Assembly (NCBI GenBank): GCA_040791665.1
Contig: JBFNNX010000013.1
Location: 62,001-126,000 of the forward strand
Length of the DNA: 64,000 nucleotides
Direction: 5' to 3'
DNA from: Thiodiazotropha sp040791665
Lineage (GTDB): Bacteria; Pseudomonadota; Gammaproteobacteria; Chromatiales; Chromatiaceae
This document shows positions 8,679 through 17,590 of the stretch, piece by piece. Both the position numbers and the translations under genes were made by a program. Each line of letters opens with the position of its first letter. The stretch's first letter is position 1. Below the pieces are notes generated by a model that did no database searches, had not been told where the DNA came from, and worked only from the letters and a program-made list of their open reading frames with translations.

Positions 8679-9422
8679 TCAACTCATATACATACCACCG
8701 TTCACATGGAGTGTTTCACCGGTAATATAACGCCCGGATTGTCCCGCAAGGAACAATACGGCATTGGCAATATCCTCAACTGACCCCAGTCTCTGCAAAG
8801 GTATGTTCTCTTCAAGACTCTTGCGTTGCTCCTCCGGCAGCTCGTTTGTCATATCTGTCTCGATAAAGCCCGGCGCCACGGAATTGACGGTAATTCCTCT
8901 CGATCCCACCTCCCTGGCCAAAGAGCGTGTAAAACCGTGGATACCCGCCTTGGCGGCTGCGTAGTTCGTCTGACCGGCATTCCCCATCGCACCGACTACG
9001 GATGAAATGTTGATTATACGACCCTTCCGTGCCTTCATCATGCCGCGCAATACCGCCTTACTGAGACGAAAAACAGAGGTCAGATTGGTATTGATGATGC
9101 TTTCCCACTCCTCATCTTTCATGCGCATGAGGAGGTTGTCGCGGGTAATACCGGCATTGTTCACCAATACAGTAGGATTACCGAATTCCTTACCGACCGC
9201 CTCCATGAGCGCATCGATAGATTCAACATCAGCGACATTCAACACCATGCCACACCCGGCATGACCCGCAGACTTAAAACGTGCTGTAATCCCTTGCGCA
9301 CCAGTCTCGGAGGTCGCTGTGCCGATCACCGTTGCACCCGCATCCGCCAGGGTGTCGGCAATGGCTGCACCGATACCGCGACTGGCGCCGGTAACCACTG
9401 CTATCTCATTCTCCAGACTCAT
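8679..9422 (-). CDS. fabG: 3-oxoacyl-ACP reductase
   Basis: A 247-residue short-chain dehydrogenase using NADPH to reduce beta-ketoacyl-ACP. The cofactor motif GASRGIG is at the N-terminus, followed by NNAG, the catalytic serine in INISSVVG and YAAAK of the active site. The C-terminal TGETLHVNGGMYM is diagnostic for FabG. Its start overlaps the fabD stop by 4 bases. Confidence 0.97.
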   Translation of the reverse strand: MSLENEIAVVTGASRGIGAAIADTLADAGATVIGTATSETGAQGITARFKSAGHAGCGMVLNVADVESIDALMEAVGKEFGNPTVLVNNAGITRDNLLMRMKDEEWESIINTNLTSVFRLSKAVLRGMMKARKGRIINISSVVGAMGNAGQTNYAAAKAGIHGFTRSLAREVGSRGITVNSVAPGFIETDMTNELPEEQRKSLEENIPLQRLGSVEDIANAVLFLAGQSGRYITGETLHVNGGMYMS

Positions 9423-10360
9423 TTCAATGTCTCCAGCGCTTGCATCAAGCTTTTTGCATCAAATACAGGCAAACCGACAAGACCACGATCGATTCTTTTA
9501 GTCAATCCGGCCAGGACCTTTCCGGGCCCTGCTTCAAGCAGGCTCGAAATACCCGAGGTCGCCATCATCTGTACCGTTTCCACCCATCGCACAGGACTGT
9601 ATAACTGAGCGGCAAGCTGCTCACGAATCGTCTCGGCATCCGCTGCCAATGCGACACTAGCATTGTGAATAACGGATATTGAGGGTTGTGCAATGGTGAT
9701 CTCGTTGAGCAATCGAGCCAATCGCTCTGCAGCCGGTTTCATCAATGCACAATGCGATGGCACACTGACCGGGAGTGGCAATGCACGTTTAGCACCTGCC
9801 TCCTTAGCCAATACGCATGCCCGGTCCACTGCCTCTTTGTGACCGGCAATGACGACCTGCCCGGGTGAATTGAAGTTTACCGCTTCTATCACATCACCGG
9901 ATGCGGCTTCGGCACAGACCGTTTTCACCTGATCGTCGTCGAGTCCAAGGATTGCCGCCATACCACCACTTCCCTCAGGCACAGCCTCCTGCATAAATCG
10001 GCCTCGTTCGGACACCAGCCTGATTGCATCGGCAAATTCAATCGCATCCGCACAAACCAATGCCGTATATTCTCCCAGACTGTGTCCCGCCATAAGTTGG
10101 GGTTTGGTACCGCCTTGCTCCAGCCAGACCCGCCACACAGACACCCCGGCAGCCAGCATCGCGGGTTGTGTCTTCATGGTCTGGTTGAGTGCGTCATTCG
10201 GACCGTTTTGAACCAGATCCCATAGATCGTAGCCCAATGCGTCCGTTGCCTCAGCAAATGTCTGACTGACGATTGGATGGGCTATTGCCAATTCACTCAA
10301 CATCCCAACGGACTGAGAACCCTGTCCTGGAAATACGATACCGAATGATGAATTACTCAT
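9419..10360 (-). CDS. fabD: Malonyl-CoA:ACP transacylase
   Basis: A 313-residue acyltransferase moving malonyl from CoA to ACP. The N-terminal VFPGQGSQSVGM and the catalytic serine in GHSLGEYTALVCA are clear. The catalytic His lies in PVSVPSHCALM. It follows fabH after 19 bases and overlaps fabG, so the three are co-expressed. Confidence 0.97.
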   Translation of the reverse strand: MSNSSFGIVFPGQGSQSVGMLSELAIAHPIVSQTFAEATDALGYDLWDLVQNGPNDALNQTMKTQPAMLAAGVSVWRVWLEQGGTKPQLMAGHSLGEYTALVCADAIEFADAIRLVSERGRFMQEAVPEGSGGMAAILGLDDDQVKTVCAEAASGDVIEAVNFNSPGQVVIAGHKEAVDRACVLAKEAGAKRALPLPVSVPSHCALMKPAAERLARLLNEITIAQPSISVIHNASVALAADAETIREQLAAQLYSPVRWVETVQMMATSGISSLLEAGPGKVLAGLTKRIDRGLVGLPVFDAKSLMQALETLK

Positions 10361-10379
10361 AACTTACAATGTCAAACCA

Positions 10380-11348
10380 CTAAAATTTCGCTAATACCGA
10401 ACCCCAGGTAAAACCGCCGCCAAATGCCTCCATGAGGATGGTCTCACCACGCTTAATCCGGCCATCCCTGACCGCCACATCCAAAGCGAGAGGTACCGAT
10501 GCCGCAGAGGTGTTACCATGTTCATCCACGGTAACTACCACATGATCCATCGGGGTCTGCAGCTTTTTCGCGGTTGCATTGATGATCCTTATATTGGCCT
10601 GATGGGGAATTAACCAATCCACATCTGATTTTTCCATGTTATTGGCGGCCAAGGTCTCATCCACGATCCTGCCCAAGGTGGTTACCGCAACCTTGAAGAC
10701 TTCATTTCCCTTCATCTCGACATATGCCGAACCCTGTAGTATTTTTTTGTAACCGCGGGAGATACCGGTTGGAACCCGGAGCAGGCTCTCATAAGCACCG
10801 TCCGCATGCAGGTGAGTGGAGATGATGCCCGGTTCATCACTCGCCTCGATGACAACCGCGCCGGCACCGTCGCCAAACAACACACAGGTATTTCGATCAC
10901 CCCAGTCAATAATGCGAGAGAAGGTCTCGGCGCCTACAACAAGCGCCCTTTTCGCCGCCCCGGACCGGATAAAGTTATCAGCGACGCCAAGTGCATAAAC
11001 AAAACCGGTGCAGACAGCCTGAACATCAAATGCGGCAGGCCCCCTGATCCCAAGGCGTGCTTGCAGAAGGCACGCAGTGCTGGGAAAAACCTGATCAGCG
11101 GTTGTTGTGGCAACGACAATCAGATCGATGTCACTGGCTTCGATACCAGCCATCTCAATCGCATTAAGCGCGGCCTTTTCCGCCAGATCACATGTAAACT
11201 CGTCATCGGCCGCAATATGCCGCTTACGGATACCTGTACGATCGAAGATCCACTGATCGGTGGTATCTACAATCTTCTCAAGATCTTGGTTGGTGAGCAC
11301 CTTTTCGGGCAGATATCCACCCGTGCCTGTGATACGCGAATAGATCAC
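10380..11348 (-). CDS. fabH: Beta-ketoacyl-ACP synthase III
   Basis: A 322-residue enzyme starting fatty acid synthesis from acetyl-CoA and malonyl-ACP. The Cys-His-Asn triad is seen as QAVCTGFVYAL (Cys near 112), PHQANIRI and HGNTSAASVPLAL. The N-terminal TGTGGYLPEKVLTN is typical. Its start overlaps the plsX stop by 4 bases. Confidence 0.97.
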   Translation of the reverse strand: MIYSRITGTGGYLPEKVLTNQDLEKIVDTTDQWIFDRTGIRKRHIAADDEFTCDLAEKAALNAIEMAGIEASDIDLIVVATTTADQVFPSTACLLQARLGIRGPAAFDVQAVCTGFVYALGVADNFIRSGAAKRALVVGAETFSRIIDWGDRNTCVLFGDGAGAVVIEASDEPGIISTHLHADGAYESLLRVPTGISRGYKKILQGSAYVEMKGNEVFKVAVTTLGRIVDETLAANNMEKSDVDWLIPHQANIRIINATAKKLQTPMDHVVVTVDEHGNTSAASVPLALDVAVRDGRIKRGETILMEAFGGGFTWGSVLAKF

Positions 11349-12367
11349 GCGATCTCCCTTTTTTCCAGATGAGTTTTAACCTGCTCAGATATGCGGTGCG
11401 GGACATCACATGAAACCTCTTTACGCGCAATGCTGATTGCATTCATGAAAGCCAGTTTGTCAGCACTACCATGGCTCTTGATCACTATCCCGCGCAGACC
11501 CAACAGGCTGGCACCGTTATAACGTCTGTGGTCTATACGTTTACGAAACGCTCTCAGCACAGGCATTGCAATCAAACCAGCCAGTTTAGTCAGCGGGTTC
11601 TTTTTGAATTCAAGGGTCATGAAGTGACGGATCATCTTCGCCACGCCCTCGCTGCTCTTCAGCGCTATGTTGCCGACAAAACCGTCGGAAACAATCACAT
11701 CCGTACCACCCTGGTAGATATCGTCACCTTCGACATAACCCACGTAGTTCAGCGAGCTCTGCAGTAACAGTTCGTGTGCCTCTTTAACCTGTTCGTTACC
11801 TTTGATCTCTTCCTGCCCGATATTGAGCAGACCGATTTTCGGATTGGCGATATCAGTCACTGCTGCCACAGTTTCACTGCCCATGACAGCAAATTGAACC
11901 AGGTGCTCGGCACTGCAGTCGACATTTGCGCCAAGGTCCAGCATAAAAGTCTGGCCGGTGATGGATGGCAAGGCGGTGATAATCGCCGGTCTATCTATAT
12001 TAGGCAGCATCTTTAACACGAAGCGAGATGTGGCCATGAGCGCCCCTGTGTTGCCGGCGCTGACGCAGGCATTTGCTTCCCCGCTCTTGACCAGATCGAT
12101 CGCCACACGCATTGACGAGTCTTTCTTGTTTCTTAGGGCTTTGGATGGCAGTTCATCCATCGCAACTGTTTGGGAGGCATGTTTGATTTGCAGTCGCTCG
12201 CCGAATGGATGAGGCCCCAGCTTCTTTGTCAGGATATTATCGTCACCAACCAGAATAAGCGCGGTCTCATGATCACGTCGGAGATACTCCCTGGCAGCAG
12301 GTATCACGACATCTGCGCCAATATCCCCTCCCATGGCATCCAATGCGATTGTTACTGGTTTACTCAT
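11345..12367 (-). CDS. plsX: Phosphate acyltransferase PlsX
   Basis: A 340-residue acyl-ACP:phosphate acyltransferase producing acyl-phosphate for phospholipid synthesis. The signature starts IALDAMGGDIGADVVIPAA and continues with SAGNTGALMA, ALPSI, LDLGANVDCSAEHLVQFA and SDGFVGNIALKSSEG. It lies between rpmF and fabH, the classic rpmF–plsX–fabH order. A stem-loop in the rpmF–plsX gap may modulate readthrough. Confidence 0.96.
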   Translation of the reverse strand: MSKPVTIALDAMGGDIGADVVIPAAREYLRRDHETALILVGDDNILTKKLGPHPFGERLQIKHASQTVAMDELPSKALRNKKDSSMRVAIDLVKSGEANACVSAGNTGALMATSRFVLKMLPNIDRPAIITALPSITGQTFMLDLGANVDCSAEHLVQFAVMGSETVAAVTDIANPKIGLLNIGQEEIKGNEQVKEAHELLLQSSLNYVGYVEGDDIYQGGTDVIVSDGFVGNIALKSSEGVAKMIRHFMTLEFKKNPLTKLAGLIAMPVLRAFRKRIDHRRYNGASLLGLRGIVIKSHGSADKLAFMNAISIARKEVSCDVPHRISEQVKTHLEKREIA

Positions 12368-12516
12368 GTGCTAACGATTCACCCATCCACTGAAACCCGT
12401 TGGACCGTTTGTCATTTTTCAAGTTTTATACAGAATCGATTTGAATCAACAGATGTAAACGGAATACTCCAATTACGAGAGACATGCCAATCGAAGATTC
12501 TGCCTATCAATTAAAG

Positions 12517-12546
12517 AACCCAACAAGGGATCGCCCTTGATGGGTT
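12517..12546 (-). terminator. Stem-loop between rpmF and plsX
   Basis: Arms aacccaacaaggg and cccttgatgggtt pair with one mismatch across a 4-base loop. On the minus strand it lies 30 bases after the rpmF stop and is followed by CTTTAATTG, a poor T-tract. Partial termination or mRNA end protection between rpmF and plsX is the likely role. Confidence 0.5.
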
Positions 12547-12575
12547 TCTAATCATGAATAGCGGGAATCGGGGGA

Positions 12576-12755
12576 TCACTCGCCCTTTGAGTTGACTACC
12601 TTACGGCCTTTATAAAAGCCATCCGCTGTAACATGATGACGAAGATGGGTTTCACCCGAAGTGGAATCGATTGAGAGCGTTTCACCTTTCAGCGAATCAT
12701 GAGCACGGCGCATACCACGCTTTGAAGGAGTCTTTCTATTTTGCTGAACAGCCAT
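12576..12755 (-). CDS. rpmF: 50S ribosomal protein L32
   Basis: A 59-residue protein beginning MAVQQNRKTPSKRGMRRAHD, the invariant L32 N-terminus, and containing ADGFYKGRKVV near the C-terminus. It lacks the zinc-binding cysteines found in some L32 variants, as in most gammaproteobacteria. It sits between yceD and plsX as in E. coli. Confidence 0.96.
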   Translation of the reverse strand: MAVQQNRKTPSKRGMRRAHDSLKGETLSIDSTSGETHLRHHVTADGFYKGRKVVNSKGE

Positions 12756-12790
12756 GGCTGATCTCCCGAATAATCTTTCTGTTAACCAAT

Positions 12791-13318
12791 TTACTCTTTG
12801 TCCCGCTTAAACTCCGCCAGAGCCGCAAACGGGTTTTCTCGTTCCTGCCCGCTGTTCTCACTAGGCTTTTCTTCAGCCACTCCCAACGAAGGCGCGGCAC
12901 AAGCCCCAGGATCATGCATGGCCACTTGCGGCAACGCCAGAAGCAATTCGTCTTCGATCAAATCCCTGAACACCACCTGATCATCCTCGACCAAACAAGG
13001 ATCCAGGTCTTCAGCCAGCATCTCGGCCTCATCCAACCCTTGGACGAATACTACGGACAGGCGGGTATCGATCGGAAGATTCACCTCTTCCAGACACCGC
13101 TGGCACTGCAACGACAATTTCGCCTTGAGCCATCCTCTGAGTATCGCCCGCCGCTCCTGGTCACGACCAAACGACAGTCTGAAACTGACGTTTCCCGCAG
13201 GTTTCAGCAAGCAAGCGCTCAACCTTGAAAAGGTGTCCAAAGGAAGCTCTCCGCCGATCTCTTTGCCAAGATCGGCGAAACGCCACGGATCTAACCGATC
13301 AGGAAAGCGCTTCGACAT
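12791..13318 (-). CDS. yceD: YceD family protein (DUF177), 23S rRNA accumulation protein
   Basis: A 175-residue acidic protein with the DUF177 pattern: CQRCLEEVNLPIDTRL (paired Cys), then DPCLVEDDQVVFRDLIEDELLLALPQ. In E. coli the yceD product is linked to 23S rRNA accumulation and is co-transcribed with rpmF, which follows 35 bases downstream here. A short proline/acidic C-terminal tail follows the conserved domain. Confidence 0.9.
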   Translation of the reverse strand: MSKRFPDRLDPWRFADLGKEIGGELPLDTFSRLSACLLKPAGNVSFRLSFGRDQERRAILRGWLKAKLSLQCQRCLEEVNLPIDTRLSVVFVQGLDEAEMLAEDLDPCLVEDDQVVFRDLIEDELLLALPQVAMHDPGACAAPSLGVAEEKPSENSGQERENPFAALAEFKRDKE

Positions 13319-13344
13319 AAGCGGGCAATAATATTATGAGTATG

Positions 13345-13371
13345 GCGCCCATGTCAAAATGACATGGGCGC
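13345..13371. terminator. Perfect 12-bp hairpin downstream of oadB
   Basis: gcgcccatgtca and its exact complement flank an AAA loop, just after the oadB stop and before yceD. There is no U-tract on the minus strand, so it may act as a 3' end stabiliser or weak terminator for the oad operon. Confidence 0.6.
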
Positions 13372-13379
13372 TGTGGGAA

Positions 13380-14519
13380 TCAGTGGCCGACCAGGGCCAG
13401 CAGGATACCGGCGGCCACGGCCGATCCGATGACACCCGCCACATTCGGTCCCATGGCGTGCATCAGGAGGAAATTGTGGTGATTGGATTCCAGACCGACC
13501 TTATTGACGACACGGGCAGCCATCGGCACCGCAGAGACGCCCGCGGCCCCAATCAGGGGGTTCACCTTACCGCCAGTTACCCGATACATGATCTTACCCA
13601 TGATGACACCGGTCGCCGTACCGATGCAGAAGGCGAAGGCGCCAAGCGCCAAAATACCTAAGGTCTCGACCGTAAGGAACTTATCTGCCGAAAGTTTTGA
13701 GCCCACGGCCAATCCCAAGAAGATAGTCACTACATTGATGATTTCGTTCTGCGAAGCATGGCTCAATCGCTCGACGACACCACACTCTCTGAGCAGATTA
13801 CCGAATGTCAGCATACCGATCAGAGGAGCCGCTGAAGGAAGGAAGATTGCGCACAGGAATAAAACCGCAAGCGGGAAAAGAATCTTCTCCAGCTTGGTGA
13901 CGTGCCGTAACTGCTGCATCTCCACATTGCGCTCTTTATCAGTGGTCAGAAGGCGCATGATCGGGGGTTGTATGATCGGTACCAGCGCCATGTATGAATA
14001 TGCCGCAACGGCTATTGCTCCCAGCAGGTCGGGGGATAATCTGGAAGCGAGAAAGATTGCCGTCGGTCCATCCGCACCCCCGATGATCGCAATGGCTGAC
14101 GCATCGGCCAGACTGAATTCGAAACCCGGCACGAAATTCAACGCCAAGGCGCCCAGCAGGGTAACAAAGATACCGAATTGGGCTGCAGCACCCAGTAACA
14201 GCGTCCAGGGCATCGCAATCAGGGCGCCGAAATCAGTCAGTGCGCCGACCCCCATGAAGATCAGCAGGGGGAAAACACCTGTCTCTATGCCAACATGGTA
14301 GATATAGCCCAAGAGTCCGTCGGGACCACTGATACCGGCAAGCGGGATATTGCTCAGTATGGCGCCAAATCCGATCGGCACCAACAGCAGTGGTTCGAAC
14401 TTCTTAACGATTGCCAAATAAATTAACAGGCAGCCTATGCCCATCATGAGCAGTTGACCCCACCCCAGATTGGCCAGCCCGGTTGACTGCCAAAGCGGCT
14501 GAATACCTATTTCGATCAT
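13380..14519 (-). CDS. oadB: Oxaloacetate decarboxylase beta subunit (Na+ pump)
   Basis: A 379-residue integral membrane protein with about nine hydrophobic segments. It couples decarboxylation of carboxybiotin to Na+ export. GGADGPTAIFLASRLSPDLLGAIAVAAYSYMALVPIIQPPIMRLLTT (described here by its blocks GGADGPTAIF, AVAAYSYMALVP and IIQPPIMRLL) contains the conserved Asp of region IIIa, and SKLSADKFL and the C-terminal NFLLMHAMGPNVAGVIGSA are typical. It starts 1 base after the oadA stop. Confidence 0.95.
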   Translation of the reverse strand: MIEIGIQPLWQSTGLANLGWGQLLMMGIGCLLIYLAIVKKFEPLLLVPIGFGAILSNIPLAGISGPDGLLGYIYHVGIETGVFPLLIFMGVGALTDFGALIAMPWTLLLGAAAQFGIFVTLLGALALNFVPGFEFSLADASAIAIIGGADGPTAIFLASRLSPDLLGAIAVAAYSYMALVPIIQPPIMRLLTTDKERNVEMQQLRHVTKLEKILFPLAVLFLCAIFLPSAAPLIGMLTFGNLLRECGVVERLSHASQNEIINVVTIFLGLAVGSKLSADKFLTVETLGILALGAFAFCIGTATGVIMGKIMYRVTGGKVNPLIGAAGVSAVPMAARVVNKVGLESNHHNFLLMHAMGPNVAGVIGSAVAAGILLALVGH

Positions 14520-14520
14520 A

Positions 14521-16335
14521 TCAGGATAGACTCATTAGAGGCGATCCAACCTGGACGGTTTCACCCTCTTTCACCAAAATCTGTGCAACGGTTCCTGCCG
14601 AAGTGGCACGCACCTCCGTCTCCATCTTCATGGCCTCGAGAACCATCACGACATCACCGGCAGCGATGGCATCTCCCGCCGCGACCTTGATGGCATGGAT
14701 GTTACCGGACAACGGTGCGTTGATTACATCCCCGCCAGGGGTGACCGCGGTAACCGGCGCTGCATTCTGAGCCGCCGCCGGTGCGGATGTTTGGAGTACT
14801 TCGCTCACAGTACCTGATGGAGTGACCTTCACATTGTAGGTAACACCGTTGACCTCGACCTGATAGGACTCTGGTCCGCCTGCTGTACCCGTCGCGCTAA
14901 CAGGAGTCGGAGCTTGGGCTTGGGCAGGTACTGTGGATTCGGCACTGGGTGGTGGCTCGAAGGCATCCGGATTGTCGCGATTCCTGAGGAACTTCAGGCC
15001 AACCTGAGGGAAGAGCGCGTAGATAAGTACATCATCCACCTCATCGTCAGCAACCCTGATACCGTGTTCTTCGGCCAGTCCGTGAAATTCAGCGGAAAGC
15101 TTATCCATCTCATCATTCAGCAGATCTGCGGGACGACAGGTGACGGGCTCGGCCCCGTCAAGAACCTTCAGCTGAAGTTCGCTGTTTACCGGTGCCGGAG
15201 TGGCGCCATACTCACCCTTGAGCACACCCTCCGTCTCTTTGGCGATGCTCTTATAGCGTTCACCCATCAGGACGTTGATCACTGCCTGGGTTCCGACAAT
15301 TTGCGACGTTGGTGTTACCAAGGGAATATAGCCCAAGTCCTTGCGCACACGGGGAATCTCTTCGAGTACCTGATCCAGTTTATCGGTGGCCCCCTGCTCC
15401 TTGAGCTGATTTTCCATGTTGGTCAACATGCCGCCAGGCACCTGTGCCACCAAGATGCGTGAATCGACACCCTTGAGCGAACCTTCGAACTTGGCATACT
15501 TTTTACGCACTTCACGAAAGTAGGCAGCGATCTCTTGCAGCAGATTCAGATCCAATCCAGTGTTGCGATCGCTTTCCTGCAGGATCGCCACCACAGATTC
15601 CGTTGCCGAATGTCCATAGGTCATACTCATCGAGGAGATGGAGGTATCGAGCATGTCGATACCGGCTTCGGCACACTTGATATTGGTGGCCGTACTCATA
15701 CCGGTGGTGGCATGGCTTTGCATGGCGATGGGTATGGATATCGCCTCCTTGAGACGGGTCACCAGTTCATAGCCGAGATAGGGATTCAACAAGCCTGCCA
15801 TATCTTTGATGCAGATCGAATCGCAACCCATCTCTTCCAGGCGTTTACCCATGTCAACCCAATAATCCATATTGTGTACGGGACTGACCGTATAGGACAT
15901 GGTTCCCTGGGCATGCTTGTCGACCTTGAGTGTGGCCTTGATGGCCGTCTCTAGATTGCGCAGGTCATTCATGGCGTCGAATATACGAAAGACGTCAACA
16001 CCGTTGACGGCCGCCCTCTCGACAAATTTTTCGACCACATCGTCAGCATAGTGCCTGTAACCGAGGATGTTCTGTCCACGGAACAGCATCTGCATGGGAG
16101 TTTTCGGCATCGCCGCCTTGAGTGTTCGAATACGCTCCCAGGGATCTTCACCTAGAAATCGAATACAGGCATCAAACGTGGCGCCACCCCAGGTCTCCAA
16201 TGACCAAAAACCGACATTGTCCAACTTCTCGGCAATGGGCAGCATATCGTCGATACGCATTCTGGTTGCAAACAGGGACTGATGCGCATCGCGTAGCACC
16301 ACATCAGTAATTCCAAGAGGTTTCTTTTCACTCAT
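14521..16335 (-). CDS. oadA: Oxaloacetate decarboxylase alpha subunit
   Basis: A 604-residue cytoplasmic subunit with an N-terminal carboxyltransferase TIM barrel (VLRDAHQSLFATRMR, FRIFDAMNDLRN, IKDMAGLLNP, MQSHATTGMS) and a C-terminal biotin-carrier domain with VLEAMKMETEV (biotinyl Lys near residue 569). An Ala/Pro-rich linker (about 470–525) separates them. It transfers the carboxyl group of oxaloacetate to biotin, giving pyruvate. The middle gene of oadG–oadA–oadB. A homologous pyruvate carboxylase B subunit is the alternative, excluded by the flanking beta and gamma genes. Confidence 0.95.
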   Translation of the reverse strand: MSEKKPLGITDVVLRDAHQSLFATRMRIDDMLPIAEKLDNVGFWSLETWGGATFDACIRFLGEDPWERIRTLKAAMPKTPMQMLFRGQNILGYRHYADDVVEKFVERAAVNGVDVFRIFDAMNDLRNLETAIKATLKVDKHAQGTMSYTVSPVHNMDYWVDMGKRLEEMGCDSICIKDMAGLLNPYLGYELVTRLKEAISIPIAMQSHATTGMSTATNIKCAEAGIDMLDTSISSMSMTYGHSATESVVAILQESDRNTGLDLNLLQEIAAYFREVRKKYAKFEGSLKGVDSRILVAQVPGGMLTNMENQLKEQGATDKLDQVLEEIPRVRKDLGYIPLVTPTSQIVGTQAVINVLMGERYKSIAKETEGVLKGEYGATPAPVNSELQLKVLDGAEPVTCRPADLLNDEMDKLSAEFHGLAEEHGIRVADDEVDDVLIYALFPQVGLKFLRNRDNPDAFEPPPSAESTVPAQAQAPTPVSATGTAGGPESYQVEVNGVTYNVKVTPSGTVSEVLQTSAPAAAQNAAPVTAVTPGGDVINAPLSGNIHAIKVAAGDAIAAGDVVMVLEAMKMETEVRATSAGTVAQILVKEGETVQVGSPLMSLS

Positions 16336-16410
16336 AAACTAGCCGCCGTTGATTGATAAACAGCCAAAAAGTTGTTTATTTAAAAAAATCAGGGAATTTT
16401 AACAGATCTA

Positions 16411-16662
16411 TCAGCGGGTAGCGCGATAACTGCTAATGGCAGCCGTAATGACAGCTACCAAATCACCTCGCATACCTTCCTGCCCCTTAATCACGGGCTG
16501 AGATGATACCCTCTCAGGAGTCCCGTGTCGCTCATTAACAAACATCGCAAATTTAGACATCCCCTTCATGGCGAAAACCAGGAGCAGAAGGAACGTGAAC
16601 ACGATCCCCATTCCGATGACCATGAGATTGACGCCGGACATTAGCAAGTCTGTTGTTGGCAT
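16411..16662 (-). CDS. oadG: Oxaloacetate decarboxylase gamma subunit
   Basis: An 83-residue protein with one N-terminal TM helix (VNLMVIGMGIVFTFLLLLVF) and a short polar tail, matching the OadG family that holds the complex together and binds zinc. First gene of the operon, 75 bases ahead of oadA. The C-terminal His-rich zinc tail of enteric OadG is not evident. Confidence 0.88.
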   Translation of the reverse strand: MPTTDLLMSGVNLMVIGMGIVFTFLLLLVFAMKGMSKFAMFVNERHGTPERVSSQPVIKGQEGMRGDLVAVITAAISSYRATR

Positions 16663-16961
16663 AGTAGACCTTAACTCTGTAGTGAATAATTCCGTCTTTC
16701 TACGTTGGGTCTACTCCTGTTGTCAAGCAAGGCGGAAACCCCACGAAATAGCTATCATACTGTTTTTCATGCAAAAATGAATTTTTTATTTAGAATTTAT
16801 ATGGAATGTATTTAACATGTTAATAATAATCTCTTCAACCCTCGCTAATAACCAATATAACCGGTCGGATATTTCCTGCCACGGCTCGACCGTCAGATGA
16901 CGCTAAGAGACTCGTATTTTTGATACTATGAATCCACATTGTCACATAAAGTAGTATCAAA
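16663..16961. other. Divergent intergenic region oadG / maf
   Basis: About 300 AT-rich bases carrying the promoters of both divergent genes. No gene or clear repeat is seen in it. Confidence 0.5.
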
Positions 16962-17570
16962 ATGCCCTACTCCGATAGTTCACAGCATCAGCCACTGATC
17001 CTTGCCTCCAGTTCCCCGTTTCGCCGTGAACTGCTGAGTCGACTTGGGGTCGAGTTCAGCAGTACGTCACCCGATATTGACGAGGACGTACTGCAGGATG
17101 AGCCACCGGAGCGGCTGGTAACCCGTCTTGCAGAGAGCAAGGCAAGGGAGGTTGCAAAAAATCATAAGGGAGCGCTTGTCATCGGCTCCGATCAGGTGGC
17201 GGTCGTTGATGGGACGATCATGGGAAAACCGGGAGACCATCAAAAGGCAGTGGAACAGTTGATCAGCGTCTCCGGCAAACGTGTCAGTTTTTTAACCGGC
17301 CTGTGCCTGTTGAACAGCGACACCGGACATATCCAGGTATGCTGCGAACCCTTTCATGTCATATTCCGGGTCTTGCAGAAAAGGGAGATTGAAAACTATC
17401 TGCTCAAAGAGAAGCCCTATAATTGTGCCGGCTCGTTCAAGTCGGAGGGATTGGGAATCTCTCTTTTTGAACGTCTGGAGGGGGAGGATCCTAATGCCCT
17501 GATCGGCCTGCCACTGATACGCCTTATTGCAATGTTGCGCAATGAGGGGCTGGATGTGCTGGCTGAGTAG
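16962..17570 (+). CDS. Maf family nucleotide pyrophosphatase (YceF-like)
   Basis: A 202-residue Maf/Ham1-fold protein. N-terminal LILASSSPFRRELLSRLGV contains the substrate-binding S-S-P-x-R motif, followed by ESKAREVA and IGSDQVAVVDGTIMGKPG. The DQV version is typical of the YceF subfamily (m7GTP pyrophosphatase in E. coli) rather than the YhdE dTTP type. In E. coli yceF is divergent from yceD–rpmF–plsX; here the oad operon lies between them. Confidence 0.9.
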   Translation: MPYSDSSQHQPLILASSSPFRRELLSRLGVEFSSTSPDIDEDVLQDEPPERLVTRLAESKAREVAKNHKGALVIGSDQVAVVDGTIMGKPGDHQKAVEQLISVSGKRVSFLTGLCLLNSDTGHIQVCCEPFHVIFRVLQKREIENYLLKEKPYNCAGSFKSEGLGISLFERLEGEDPNALIGLPLIRLIAMLRNEGLDVLAE

Positions 17571-17590
17571 CCTGCATCATTCCAACTTCG

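Noticed and set aside
13483..14301. A 272-codon plus-strand ORF opposite oadB
   Set aside because: Antisense shadow of a membrane protein gene; no recognisable protein.
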